Below are positions 32,505 through 45,203 of a stretch of 64,000 nucleotides of DNA, piece by piece. This DNA comes from Lycium barbarum (lineage: Eukaryota; Streptophyta; Magnoliopsida; Solanales; Solanaceae). The translations under genes were made by a program, and so were the position numbers. Position 1 is the first letter of the stretch. Every line of letters starts with the position of its first letter. The notes beneath the pieces are model-generated. The model did not search any database. It saw nothing but the letters and a program-made list of their open reading frames with translations, and was not told the DNA's origin. The stretch covers positions 22,146,336-22,210,335 of the forward strand of contig NC_083340.1 in the NCBI RefSeq assembly GCF_019175385.1, written 5' to 3'.

Positions 32505-35500
32505 CTCCCTCTTGGATGTCTATTTGATAGATAATGTGCCTCGTTAAAACCCTACTAGAAAAAACCCAATGGGAAAAAATCTAGTGAAGGAAAAAGAGTA
32601 CACATTTCTAATAATACGCTATTTGGTTGCCTCATTAAAAACCTTACAAGGAAAAACCCAGTGGGACAAAAACCTTGAAAGGGAAAAAGAGTACAACGCG
32701 TATTAACTCCCCATGATGAGAACTTCAATCCAAAAACTTGAATTTTCACATCTTCACTCGATAGTTGCAGTTGGTATAGACTTGGTGAATACATCAGTCA
32801 TATTATCACTCGAACAATTTGTTGCACCTTGGTATCACCATTCTTTTGGAGCTCGTTTGTGAAGAACAACTTTGGTGAAATGAGCTTTGTCCTTTTATGA
32901 ATCCACTCTTTAGTTGGACTATGTATGTTGTTGCATCTTCAGTCTTTGGATAGAGTTGCATCAGCATATAATATTGTTGAAATCACTCCAAGTGCATTCT
33001 TGACTTGCTTTATAAACAAATGTTATCTTTATATAATTTGACTGTCATGTAAAACGACATCGTATGACCATAATCCTTCATAGTCATAGCAAAATATATA
33101 AATACATCAATTGCATAAAGATATGGCACTTTCGGACCAAAAAATCTTGCAAGTTTCTCATTTCAACTTCTTTCAACAGTTAATCTATTTCTTTTGAAAA
33201 CTCTTCAAGAGTTTCAATAACTCTCAAGTCATCAACTTGCACAAACAATATGACAGATTTTGATTTTCACAAAGACGTAAGGATAAATAGACCCTTAGTC
33301 ATTAAACATTCATTAAGGCGATTAAATCACATTCACCTTGCTTGATTTAATTCATATTAGAATAATGAACAAAACTACTAGAACTTGTATATGCTTCAGG
33401 CATTCAAAATTCTTCAAGAATTTTCATATAATTTTATCAAGTAATTCATATAGGCTGTGACAACATCTATTTCTATTTAAATGACGTGACATCTTCTGGT
33501 GTCTGGACAGTAAGTCCAATAAGCTTTACGATTACCAAGATTCATCATTTCACTTGATAATAATTTCTACATTAGCATGCTTTAATAGACGTAGAATTTA
33601 GATCCTCACAATCTTTTACAATATTGCGCTATATTGTACCAAAGATATCGTCGACGATATATCATTTGTATCGGTTCGCAATGTGGCATAACTTATTGAG
33701 ATCTCATCACTTCTATTATTTTTAGGGACCTAAACCTCTCATGAGGTTTCATAAAGTGTTATGTCGTAGGCTCTTCAAGAGCACATTGCCTCCTTATGAT
33801 GATCATTGATCATTTGCTCCTCTTTCTTTTCAATGATTATTGCGTTTGAAACCGATTAGTCTACCACGCTTCATGCATGTTGTAGACTCAATCCTTCAGG
33901 GACATGAATTTAATAGGAGCATTTTACTGCTGAAATTAGAAATTAATTTTGGGTCAGCAAATGCTTCTAGCATTTGAGTTGAATTATCTTTTTAATGAGG
34001 ATCACACTAATGATAATTCATAACATATTCCTTAGCTGCTTAGTATCTCCCCCTTATGTTAGAAAAAGTAACATATATCCCATATTCTTTGAGGGAATCC
34101 ATCTTCGCACATCATGGTAGATTAATTAATCATATACCATATATAAAAACTATTAAATGGAAATATATGGTTCCTAATCCTGACCCAATTGTGAGGGGAA
34201 AGTTTAATATAATTTATTGGTCTGAAGCATACAAGTGATGTTGTATACCCTATATCATATCTCAGACTAGCACATAAAACTTTGTTCTCATAAACAATGG
34301 TTTAGCTATTTATCGGAGGCATTCAATGTCAAACCAGCTTGAATATAAACTAGCATTAACAAGATGAATTATCTTGATTACATAATCTGAAAATTGTGCT
34401 CTCAACTCAATTATTTTGAGCAAGTAACTTTGCATATGTCAAACTGCGGGTTGACAATAAACGCACATGTGACCGTCTTATTGATGCATCTATTTAAGAC
34501 ATCACATAACAAGTGAACGAACCCATATTCACCTTTTATATTTTTCCAGAATTTAGGGAATTCAATCCCAACATTAGCCAATATAATCAACTTATCACGA
34601 GAACAAGCAACAAAAATAATTCCTTGAAGAATCTTCTAGTTCTTCAATATATGTCGAATGCCAAATTTGCACATCATATTTGAATCGGGATAGCCAAACG
34701 CTCATGCCGACTAATAAAATTATTTATAATAGTAAACTTCAAGTTTACCGTGTCATGTGCTATTTGTTTTAGTAAACTTCTGGTTTACTATGCCATGAAT
34801 TATTCTTTTTGTTGTACCAATATACTTCTGGTTAACTGTGACATGTGATTTCATCATGCTTATATTTGTAGTACAATTTGGAGAATAAGGCGTGTAATCT
34901 TTCACATAGATATTTCTTACCAACCATGACTTTGAAGATACTTGATCCTCCTATCATTTATAACTTCAATATGATAGCCATTTACTTTAGTAAACTTCAG
35001 GTTTACTACAACTTGTGTTTCGATCATAACAACTTCGTATATTACAATCTAGAACGAATTACATAATAGTATATAAGATCTTCAGGAGCCTTTAATTTAT
35101 TCTCCATAATCACATATTGTTTGGACACTACTAGTGTCATAATCTTCTAGATAAATAGTTAGCTCTTCTAGAGCACTTAATCATTCATTTTGTACTACCA
35201 AATATTGCTTAAATACTGCTGGTATCATAAAAGAAATTTTACTTATACACTGCTGGTGTCATGGGATGAACAATGATTAAATGAACATATAAAAATAATA
35301 GTAGAGTTCAAAATTGACTACTTCGGGAGCATATTTCTGAGTTTGCTACTTCAGGAGCAGATTTTTGAGTTTACTACTTCGGGAGTAAATCATAGAATAT
35401 TTTTTCTTCTTCAATTATTCTACCTCTTCTGTAGATAAGTCGTGATAACTTCACCAACCAAATGCACGTCCGTATTTATAAGCTTTGCTACATATCTTCA

Positions 35501-36447
35501 CATTCACTTCAGGGAATGGATTTGTATTTGTAATATTTATCAAAAGATCTCATTTTTAAAGAATGGAACATAATTATCTGATCGTGCCTTAACCATATAA
35601 AATTATGATAACTTAGAACCTCTTTTAATATGTTGCTACTTCAGGAGCAAATCAAGGTATCCATATGTAGAGTATGTTTCTCTAACATATCTTCAATTGT
35701 AATCACAATATGCCAGACCACTTCTAGTGATTATAGACGTAAATGAATTTAACCTCAACAAGGTGTAGGCAATATTGTCACTTTTGGTGACCATATATTT
35801 TGCGAACTCTCATTCTTAACCATTAAGGGATATGTAATTAATATCATAATCTCTCTTGATAATATTGTTCTTCGGGAACAAATTTGAGATATAAATGATC
35901 TAGAGCCATTAGGTTTTCTCAGATCCGAAGAATCCAACTAAGTGGATATCATTAATAGCGAAAGACAAAGACATTCAATATAAAAGAAATACTAACCTTT
36001 TGTGTAAGACTCTTAATGATGGCAATTCAATTTAGTTTATGGCTACAGACTTTCATTTGCTCAACTCAACCAAATAATTAGTGTTGAAAATATATGAAAG
36101 TGCAAACATTAGGATCCTTTAATCCTTTGCTTAGTTTCAGTCAATTATTTAATGGAATCATCATACTTTATTAACATGGAAAGGAAACATTATGCTAGAA
36201 AGAAGTACCACTCCTTCGAGTCACTGTACAATATAATTTATTAAAGATACTTACCTCATGACGTGTAAACACACTTAACACATACACTGGAAAACAGACG
36301 TTCTTCTTTCTGGAGTAATATGTTAATATGGCAGATCTCCACCCACGACAAACATAGCATTAGTTTAATTTCTCTAAGTTCCCAGAGAAGGCAGTATTGA
36401 GGCAGACTAAACTCCAATAAGAAGATTAGAGACTCGTGCTGATAACG

Positions 36448-36652
36448 TGTTATAAAATAATAAAACTAGAACAAGAATATTTGTAGAGAAAGGGAGAAGA
36501 GAGGACATATTTTTATTTCTCTTGTTAGGGGTTGATTTACAATGAAGGAGAACCTCTATATTTATAGGGGAAAAGTGACTTGATCCAAAGTCACTAACCC
36601 TAATATTTCTCCTAAAGATAGACATCCACAATAATAAATAATATTTATAACA
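36448..36652 (-). repeat. LTR of the copia-like element (right; 5' LTR on minus)
   Basis: The same 205-bp sequence; both ends carry the short inverted TGTTATAA/TTATAACA. Confidence 0.93.
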
Positions 36653-36657
36653 AGTGC

Positions 36658-37040
36658 AATTTATTTGTTACTTTTTAGAAGTAAGAGAGTTTTTTGGTTA
36701 TACCTGCAAATAGTGCTCATAAATTTTGTTGAATAAATGGTTAAAAATTTTGCGAAATTCTTTTTTTAGTTGTTGTTTGATTAGATTGTCTTTTGGAAAA
36801 ACCAAGATTTTATCTTTCAAACTTTAGCAGAAAAAGATTTGCACCTTTCTTTTGAAAATCTGAAAATAAAAGAAATTTGCAAACAAACAAAGCTTTGGAA
36901 AGGATAAAAAGAACAATTTGCAAGAATCTTTTTATCACTTTCCGACTAAACGGCAAATCTGAACTCACTTTATTTTTCCATTTGAAACTTGAAATAGGAA
37001 AAAGAAAAAGGGCAACTTAGACCTTTTATAAGCTCCTAAC
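36658..37040. other. Intergenic, no gene seen
   Basis: Continuation of the copia target site. No ORF, element end or RNA gene is recognised. Confidence 0.4.
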
Positions 37041-37840
37041 AATATATAGCTACAAGTTTGCAATTTACAAACTATAGCGATCTTTGCAATTTCGGTTGTA
37101 TTTCCATGTATTTTCATATTTTTAAATACAGCTGTAAGGTTGCTATTCAAAATACAGCTGAATACACTAAATACATGTGACATACATCTGATCAAATACA
37201 CTAAAATACCGTTTAATATAGCAAAATGTTAGATTGCTATTTGAAATACATCAAATACATATGACGTGAATGTGGTGCAACCCCAATACAGTCAGATACA
37301 GGTGTATTTGATTGTATTTATATTCAGTAGAAACTTGCACATTTAAATACAACCAAAACAAAAGGATTATCAGTATATAAATACAATGAAATACAAAACT
37401 CCCTCGTGTATTTAAAATATTTACTCCACTTTGTTTTTATGATATATGTATTTTTAAATACAGCTGTAAGGTTGCTATTCAAAGTACAGCTGAATACACT
37501 AAATACATGTGATATACATCTGATCAAATACACTAAAATACAGTTTAATATAGCAAAATGTTAGATTGCTATTTGAAATACATCAAATACATATGACGTG
37601 AATGTGGTGCAACCCCAATACAGTCAGATACAGGTGTATTTGATTGTATTTATATTCAGTAGAAACTTGCACATTTAAATACAACCAAAACAAAAGGATT
37701 ATCAGTATATAAATACAATGAAATACAAAACTCCCTCGTGTATTTAAAATATTTACTCCACTCTGTTTTTATAATATATGTATTTTTCTGTATTTAAAAA
37801 TAAGAAAATACAGCCGAAATTGCAATTTCTCAGAAAAAGA
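37041..37840. mobile_element. Fold-back element with duplicated core
   Basis: TGCAATTTCGGTTGTATTT (37085-37103) pairs with AAATACAGCCGAAATTGCA (37806-37824). Between them a 332-bp segment is repeated almost exactly twice (from 37121 and from 37453), rich in TGTATTT/AAATACA. It looks like an uncharacterised MITE or fold-back family. No ORF with support; the two similar minus-strand ORFs near 37.0-37.5 kb are repeat copies. Confidence 0.7.
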
Positions 37841-38338
37841 ATGTGGCCAGCGGGACCTAAACGCGCAAGGGCAAAGCACATGTCCAATGACCACTCCAGC
37901 TACAACGCGCCTCATGTATAGTAGCTACAAAATGTAAAATATATCTATGAAATATAATTGTTGCAAAAGATAATTATAATCCATAAATAGCTTTTAAAAA
38001 TAATTATGACGTGTAAATTTTCCAAAGAAAAAAGATTTGCTACCTCCACAAAGACAAAAGAGAGAAGGCAAAAGAGAGTGTTATATTTGGCCCACAGGCA
38101 AATTCTGACTTACTATTTGACAATCCATTTTGTACAGACTCTATTTTCAAATTAACAAATAATGTCAAAATAAACGTTTTATTTTCATTTTCATTTTCTA
38201 AAGTTCTCAAAAGGGGAAAAGGCTTAAGAAACAGCGTTGATCCACCTTTCATGCACTACTTAATCATTTCGATTGGCGATTTAAAGTCAACGAATGTCAT
38301 GAACTTTACATTTATTCCACTTCAATAGTCTACCTTCC
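37841..38338. other. Intergenic, no gene seen
   Basis: No supported gene. An open minus-strand frame at 38040-38252 has no motif and no paralog visible here. Confidence 0.35.
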
Positions 38339-38340
38339 TA

Positions 38341-38575
38341 CTCCCTCTGTCCCAATTTATGTGATATAATTTAATTAGGTACGGAATTTAAGAAATGAAA
38401 ATTTTTGAAACTTATGATCTAAAATAAGTCATATATATTTGCGTGGTTGTAAATCAATCATTTCATTAAGGTAAAAGGAAAAATTTTAAGTTAAATTATT
38501 TCTATATGTTGAAATGGATCATTCTTTTTGGGACATACTAAAAAAGAGAGTGTATTACATAAATTGAGACATGAG
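38341..38575. mobile_element. Stowaway MITE
   Basis: It begins CTCCCTCTGTCCCAATTTAT after TA and ends ACATAAATTGAGACATGAG before TA. It is the best-preserved copy of this family in the window. Confidence 0.85.
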
Positions 38576-38603
38576 TATTTTCCTTTATATTTAAAAAATT
38601 ATA

Positions 38604-39454
38604 GGTAATTTCAGAGACCTCCCCTAATGTTTGGCTTAATCACAGTAACCTCCCTTGTGATTTACGATATTACATTTACCTCCCTTATTTTGATTTTTTT
38701 TGTAACGATTCTTTTAACTTATTTATTATTAAATAAAAATTCATACTATGACTAATTTGCCCTTTCTAATTTACACTTCTATTTAATTAATCCTATAAAC
38801 ATCTTTTCTAAAAGAATCAATTTCCATAATTCATTTCTAGTTAATTAAAAAATTCAAAGTGCTATTTAAAAATTGTTGTAATTCAATTTCTATTCACCTA
38901 TCATATATCAAAATTCCTTCTTCATAACTGTTATGCATATGGTAAAATTCCAAATGCTTATAGATTGCCAACATATATTTTTGCCAACATATATTTTCTT
39001 TCAAAGGAACATCAATTGATGCAAATTAAGACATGACGTTCGGAATTGACTCTCCATGTGGGGATGTCACATGTGGTTAATTTACTACAATGAAATAGAA
39101 AGTGAAATTCAAAAACAAAAATGAGCAACCAATTCATCATTTGCCTTAATCTTTTTCCCCCAGTTAATCTGCCCTAATTTCTCTAAGAGAATCCAGCAAT
39201 CATTTCATATTTTCTTTGCCTTGCATAGTTGTATTTATCAAAAGCCAAAAGTGCCATCAATACAGTCCTTGCAGCACAGAGTATACTAGAAAGGGCAAAT
39301 TAGTCATAGAATAGATTTTTTATTTAATTATAAATAAGTTAAAAGAATCGTTACAAAAAAAATCAAAATAAGAGAGGTAAACGTAATATCGTAAACCACA
39401 AGAGAGGTCACTGTGATTAAGCCAAACGTGAGGGGAGGTCTCTGAAATTATCCC
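38604..39454. mobile_element. MULE-type MITE with long inverted repeats
   Basis: An 851-bp element. The terminal inverted repeats are about 165 bp: GGTAATTTCAGAGACCTCCC to GACTAATTTGCCCTTTCTA on the left, complement on the right. Identical 9-bp duplications AAAATTATA lie at 38595-38603 and 39455-39463. The interior of about 520 bp has no ORF. Long inverted repeats with a 9-bp duplication point to a Mutator-derived non-autonomous element. Confidence 0.88.

Positions 39455-39458
<4 letters not shown>

Positions 39459-39541
<83 letters not shown>
39459..39541. repeat. (AT)n microsatellite
   Basis: About 83 bases of AT starting inside the right target duplication of the MITE. Confidence 0.95.
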
Positions 39542-39544
<3 letters not shown>

Positions 39545-40880
39545 CTATACTAAATTTAGTCAAAAAATCCCAACTGAAATATCCAAGTAGACACTCATGC
39601 ATACAAAATACAGAAGTAGAAGTATGGAGGGAGACACAAATAGATGAAGAAATTCTTGGATAGGTCTTTCCTTTTGAAACCCTCTATTTATAGGAAGAGA
39701 AAAAGTTCTTTTTTTAAAGTTTGGTTGATGTGAATTTTTATCCTTTTACATTTTCGGTCTTTCCATAACAAAAAAAGAAAAAGAAAAAAGAAGAGAAAGA
39801 TTTAATCGTTTTGGTATGTATTTTTTTCTACAGTTTTAACTTGCTATTTCTATGAAAAAACAAAATTATCTTTTATTAGTTTTGTATGCATTTTTCTTTT
39901 TCTATACTTTGACACATTGTTTATGAAGAAAAACATTTATTCTTTGGTTACTTTGGTGATTAAATAGATATTATATAAAAAACCAAAAACAAAAAATTAG
40001 TTTTGAATAGGGTGAGTTGGATTATGATTAGTTGTTTATCCGGCTTTAATCAAACTTCAAATTGGTTGATTATAACCAGCTCATTGACGCACTACATTTT
40101 TCGCTCTCTAAAGCTAGGATTCTTATTTATCTTTTATCACATTTTTTTTTTACCTTTTCCTCCCTTTTTAACTTTATTAAATTTATTTTTCAAAAACCCA
40201 AAAGTCACCTCATTAATTCTCAACATTACTGCACCGGTTCGTGCTACTAAAATCCTAAAAGTCGCTTACAAAGAACTCCACGGTTACAAAACATTTTGTA
40301 TCCACACCCTTCTCTAAGATCCTTGTATTTTCCTTGTTTTGGGTCTGTTGCAAATCTCTTACTTCCTCTTTCAATCTCAGTTCTTATTTCCCTAAAATCC
40401 TTCCACTTTCCTTCTTTTAGGTTTTGTTACAAATTACTTCCTCTTCCAATTTGTAAGTATCAAATAGCGTTTTCAAATTAACCGTTAGATTGTTACCCAC
40501 AGCCAAAAGGAGTAACGTTTTTTTCCCTAAGAAGGCGAAAAAAGAGGCCACAGTTTTCCTTTAGAAAAGTGTCTGTTCAATTACCTTCAAACATAAAATG
40601 GTAAATTGCTTTATCTTCTTGTGTTTGATGTCATTTAATTAATAATTTATTAAATTTTATATACTAATATTACTCTAGGAGGTGTTCCATTTTGTTGTTG
40701 ATGTAGTTTTGGAAAAATTAGAAGATACAATAAATTATTCTCTGGGATGCAGTTCTTTATTTGTTGGTTAGATAACAATTTATATTTTTGTTTCCTTTCC
40801 TTTTAACTCTTTACATGTAGTAGCTATTTCCTTCTCTTTTTTCATTTTTCTTAAGTTTCTGAATCTAGCACTATAGGTTA
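39542..40880. other. Intergenic, no gene supported
   Basis: T-rich, with a modestly balanced stretch at 40200-40600. Plus-strand ORFs at 40003-40481 overlap in several frames and carry no motif. It may belong to the same Helitron-type unit as block B, but no 5' end was found. Confidence 0.35.
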
Positions 40881-41713
40881 TGTATCTTTTATGCCATTGT
40901 AGTTTGTGCTTCGTGTCTAAAATTTTATTATATTAATGTTTGCTATGAACACAAAATCGGCAAATTTATTAATATTTTTTAAAAGAGAAGACTTGTTTAA
41001 AAGGAAACTATTTTCTTCTCTTTGAGATAAAACAATAGCAATATTTAAACATTAGTTGATACTTTCAATTTTAATTCGATTAATTTAAAGGTGTAAAATA
41101 CTTATTATTTTTTATCAAATTTTGATTTGGACAATTCTAATTCAAATTATTAAACAAAGTAGAAATTGATTTTTTATTTAAACTAAGAAATACTATTTTT
41201 TAATTTTTAGTAAATATTCTCGGTTTAGCTCATTTTACTTGTCATGTTGTCTTTTGCATGGTTTTTTTAAGAAAACGTCGATTAGAATTATAATTTGACT
41301 AATTTACCTTATTCATTATTTGATCTGCATTTTTTTTTTACGACATTAATTTATTTTCACATTTATTAGAGTAAGAATAAAAATAAAGAAGTAATTAAAT
41401 TCTATCTTATTTTAAAATATAAATATTTTAAGTATATTTATTTTAGTAAACATAACAAATAAATGACATGGCGGAATAGTAAATACAACAGTTTAATAAC
41501 TTGATTAGATCTCAGGCTAATATAAACAAAAATTGTATGGTTTGACTACTTAACATTTTGAAGAAAAGCAATTTCATGGATTGACACGCACATGGTAATT
41601 GATTCATCATTATTGACTTAATGAGATACATTGGAAATTACATGAATATTGTTTGATTTTTTAATAGGGGGTGCACTTTTTTTTTTGGACATTATTAATT
41701 TGCACAATTTTTA

Positions 41714-41755
<42 letters not shown>

Positions 41756-43211
41756 GTTCAAAACACGATTAATATAACATTGTAGTTTGTACTCCGTATC
41801 TAAAACTTACTACGAATACAAAGTCTGCACTTTTTTTTTGACATAATTTTTTTTATAATATGGGGTTCACTTTTTTTTTTTTTTTTGGATATTACTTGAT
41901 TTTGTTAATATGGGGTCCACTTTTTTTTACCGTGAGTTTGGAGATGGTGGATCCACTTTTTATTTTATTTTTTTGTATTGCATGATGTCGTTTAGTATGG
42001 GATCCACCCTTTATGGGGTGCACTTTTTTTTTTTGGCCATTATTAGTTTGTACTATTTTTATGCATATAATATATATACATATACTCTGTTCAAAACACG
42101 ATTACTATAACATTATAGTTTATGCTCCGTATCTAAAACTTTATTATATTAGTGTTTGCTACGAATATAAAGTCTGCACTTTTTTTTTTTAACATTATAT
42201 TTTTTTTAATATGGGGTTCACTTTTTTTTTTCCCATCAGTTTGGAGATGGTGAGTTTCATTTTTTTCTTCCTTTTTTTTTATTGCTCGGTGTTATTTAGT
42301 ATGGGCCCCCCTCCCTCTTTTTTAAGGGACAACGGACGACGAAGCATGGGTCTAAACCCATGCTTTATATTATTTATTTTTTATATTGCTTGGTGTTGTT
42401 TAGTATGGGACCCACCCTTTTGGACATTATTAGTTTGCACTATTTTTATGCATATAATATATATATATATATATACTATGTTCAAAACATGATTAATATA
42501 ACATTATAGTTCGTGTTCCGTATCTAAAACTTTATTATATTAGTGTTTGCTATGAATATAAAGTCTGTACTTTTTTTTTGACATTGTTTGTTTTTTTAAT
42601 ATGGGATTCACTTTTTTTTATATTGCTTGATTTTGTCAATATGGGATACTATGTTCAAAACACGATTAATATAACATTGTAGTTTGTGCTCCGTATCTAA
42701 AATTTTATTATATTAGTGTTTGCTATGAATATAAAGTCTGTACTTTTTTTTTGACATTGTTTGTTTTTTTAATATGGGATTCACTTTTTTTTTATATTGC
42801 TTGATTTTGTCAATATGGGATACTATGTTCAAAACACGATTAATATAACATTGTAGTTTGTGCTCCGTATCTAAAACTTTATTATATTAGTGTTTGCTAC
42901 GAATACAAAGTCTGTACTTTTTTTTTTGACATTGTTTGTTTTTTTAATATGAGATTCACTTTTTTTTTATATTGCTTGATTTTGTTAATATGGAGTCCAC
43001 CTTTTTTTTTCCCGTGAGTTTGGAGATGGTGGGTTCCACTTTATTTACTTTTTTTTTTTTTTTAAATATTGGTTGGTTTTTTTTTTTTTTTTAATATTGG
43101 TTGGTGTTTAATATGGGGACTACACTTTTTTTTTAAAATGCTTAATTGGTTGGTGTTTTTTTGATTTTTTTAATATTGGTTAGTGTTTAATATGGGGACC
43201 ACCCTTTTTTT

Positions 43212-43442
43212 TTTAAAGTATTTTAAGTATGTGGCTGTACAATAATTTCATTTGCTCCACTAATGGGTTGATACGCATGTGACAATAAATCCATCATTAT
43301 TGATTTAATTATTTGATTTTCTAAGCACTTTTGTATTTTAAGTATGTTGCTGTACAATAATTCCATTTGCTCCCTCTAATGGGTTGATACGCACGTGACA
43401 ATGAATCCATCATTATTGATTTAATTGTTTGATTTTCTAAGA
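43212..43442. repeat. 115-bp tandem duplication in block B
   Basis: GTATTTTAAGTATGTGGCTG through GGGTTGATACGCATGTGACA to TTTGATTTTCTAAG occurs twice in a row. The GATACGCACGTGACAATGAA word also occurs near 24855 and 26010 in block A. Confidence 0.8.
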
Positions 43443-43639
43443 ACTTTTTTTTTTTAACATCGTTTGTTTTTTTAATATGGGATTCACTTTTTTTTTTTTT
43501 TTTAATATTGCTTGATTTTGTTAATATGGGATCCACTTTTTTTTTTTCCCGTGAGTTTGGATGTGGTGGGTTCCACTTTTTTTTTATTTTTATTTTTTTT
43601 TATTACTGGTTAGTGTTTAATATGGGGCCCTCAATTTTT

Positions 43640-43935
43640 TTTAAATATTAGTAGTTGTTTAAAATATGTGGGTTTGTTAATATGGGATCTACTTTTTTTT
43701 CCCGTGAGTTTGGATGTGGTGGGTTCCACTTTTTTATTTATTACTGGTTGGTGTTTAATATGGGGCCCACAATTTATTTTTTTAAATATTAGTAGTTGTT
43801 TAAAATATGTGGGCCACAATATTTTTTTTAAATATTAGTAGTTGTTTAAAATATGTGGGCCCACAATTTTTAAAAAAACATTAGTAGTTGTTTAAAATAT
43901 GTGGGCCCACAATTTTTTTTGGGCCCACCAACGGA
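43640..43935. repeat. Tandem array, about 50-bp unit
   Basis: Four copies of AATATTAGTAGTTGTTTAAA or close variants, each followed by ATATGTGGGCCCACAATTTT, close block B. Minus-strand peptides from it are repeat products. Confidence 0.75.
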
Positions 43936-43980
43936 CGACGATAAAGTGCCTCTAAACTGGCTCTTCTAAAGAGTAGAAAT

Positions 43981-44450
43981 TTAGAAAATTTATTTGAATT
44001 AAACAAATAATCATGAATGATTTTATTCTAAAAACAAAAACTCTGAAAAACCTCTTTAACGTCAAAAGTAGAAATTACAGGACACAATGCCTTTGTAATT
44101 TTATTTTCAAATCAAAGTGCAGTCTTAAAAATTAGATATTTGCACTTTTTGTTGTCATTTTTATGCCTTTAATTTTATGTTTTTGCTTAAAAAATTATTC
44201 CTAATATATTATTCACCTATTAATGAAACAAACAGTCCAACAAATGGCTGTAACTGTTCTAGTTTTTTTGGCAGTCCAACGAATGAGTGTGACCGTTAAC
44301 CAATATGAAAACAGGTATTCAGCATGTGTATCTCAATAAGAATTATCAAAAACCGATTATAAAGTCTTTTGTCAAGTTACAACTTTCAATTATGCCTTTC
44401 AAATTGATCATGATTGTCAACAACAGTTCCATGAGAGATTACGAATATCA
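43981..44450. other. Intergenic, no gene seen
   Basis: Junction between block B and an inverted LTR. The AGTCCAACAAATG/AGTCCAACGAATG pair near 44235 and 44275 is the only repeat noticed. Confidence 0.4.
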
Positions 44451-44524
44451 GACGTGCCGATACAGGCCCAAGAATCAATCACAACGAGGGGATGACCGTA
44501 GGGTTCCCTTGTCACAACGCACCA

Positions 44525-44757
44525 CACCGGCTTATAAAATCCTCGGTGACCACTCATCCTCCCGAATGGCTAGGCATAAACACACCAGAATATGAAATCC
44601 TCGGTGACCACTCATCCTCCCGAATGGCTAGGCATAAACACACCGGGATATGAAATCCTCGGTGACCACTCATCCTCCCGAATGGGTAGGTATAAACACA
44701 CCGGAATATGAAATCCTCGGTGACCACTCATCCTCCCGAATGGCTAGGCATAAATCA
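44525..44757. repeat. 58-bp tandem array, four copies
   Basis: CCTCGGTGACCACTCATCCT begins at 44541, 44599, 44657 and 44715. The linking sequence is GAATGGCTAGGCATAAACAC. Confidence 0.92.
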
Positions 44758-45203
44758 CATCAACAGAGTTCATAGCATAAAAGCTGAATTACAATTCATC
44801 TCAAGGTAGTCACATCACCATTTACCATTAAGGTTCATTATGCCATATCGTAAAGATAAATCATTTCAAAAAATGTTTTGAAAACGTATAACTTCTTTAC
44901 GAAAGATTCCATGTCCTAATTCATCAATGAGAATATCATTACCAACCCTTAACCATCATTATTAAGCATCTCCTATAGAGGAAAACATTCATAATATCAC
45001 ATACATATGTAGGGTTTGTTACAATCTAGGTTTAATGTGGGTTTGTCCCCTCACACACATTAACCTTTAATCAAACCTATAATAGATTTCAAGAGTGTAA
45101 AACCAATTCATCATATCATTCAAAACATGCTTTTATAAAGAATCGATCTTTCAAGAGAGTTTGCAAAAGAGACATATAAATTACCTTTATATTCAAAAAA
45201 GGA

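Larger units (their letters stand above)
32300..36652 (-). mobile_element. Ty1/copia-like LTR retrotransposon, coding capacity lost
   Basis: A complete 4.35-kb element: 205-bp LTRs and identical AGTGC target duplications at 32295-32299 and 36653-36657. Orientation is minus: the polypurine tract AAGAGGGAG abuts the LTR at 32505, and the primer-site-like CGTTATCAGCACGAGTCT lies beside the LTR at 36447. The stretch 32555-32794 on the minus strand, with CTLFPSLDFFPLGF-like peptides, resembles what follows copia pol in Solanaceae elements. No ORF above about 80 codons remains. Recurrent phrases such as AAACTTCTGGTTTACTATG, TACTTCGGGAGTAAAT and ACTGCTGGTGTCAT occur through 34.7-35.7 kb. Confidence 0.88.
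40880..43980 (-). mobile_element. Helitron-derived repeat block B
   Basis: It aligns with block A: 40890-41760 matches 24115-25015 almost base for base (for example GGCAAATTTATTAATATTTT and GACATGGCGGAATAG). It then carries five more CACGATTAATATAAC modules (near 41757, 42089, 42480, 42652, 42827) and the GGACGACG hairpin (42335-42366). The right part is duplicated and expanded locally. Neither terminus is clear, and there is no coding capacity. Confidence 0.6.

Noticed and set aside
37115..37533. Two similar minus-strand ORFs beginning MYLIRC.SHVFSVFSC
   Set aside because: They are the two copies of the 332-bp duplication in a fold-back element, not paralogous genes.
40003..40481. Overlapping plus-strand ORFs as a possible small gene
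   Set aside because: They overlap in several frames, are T-rich and carry no domain; no consistent splice model.
44525..44757. Regular direct repeats resembling a CRISPR array
   Set aside because: The units are contiguous 58-bp tandem copies without unique spacers, in a plant LTR; there are no cas genes.
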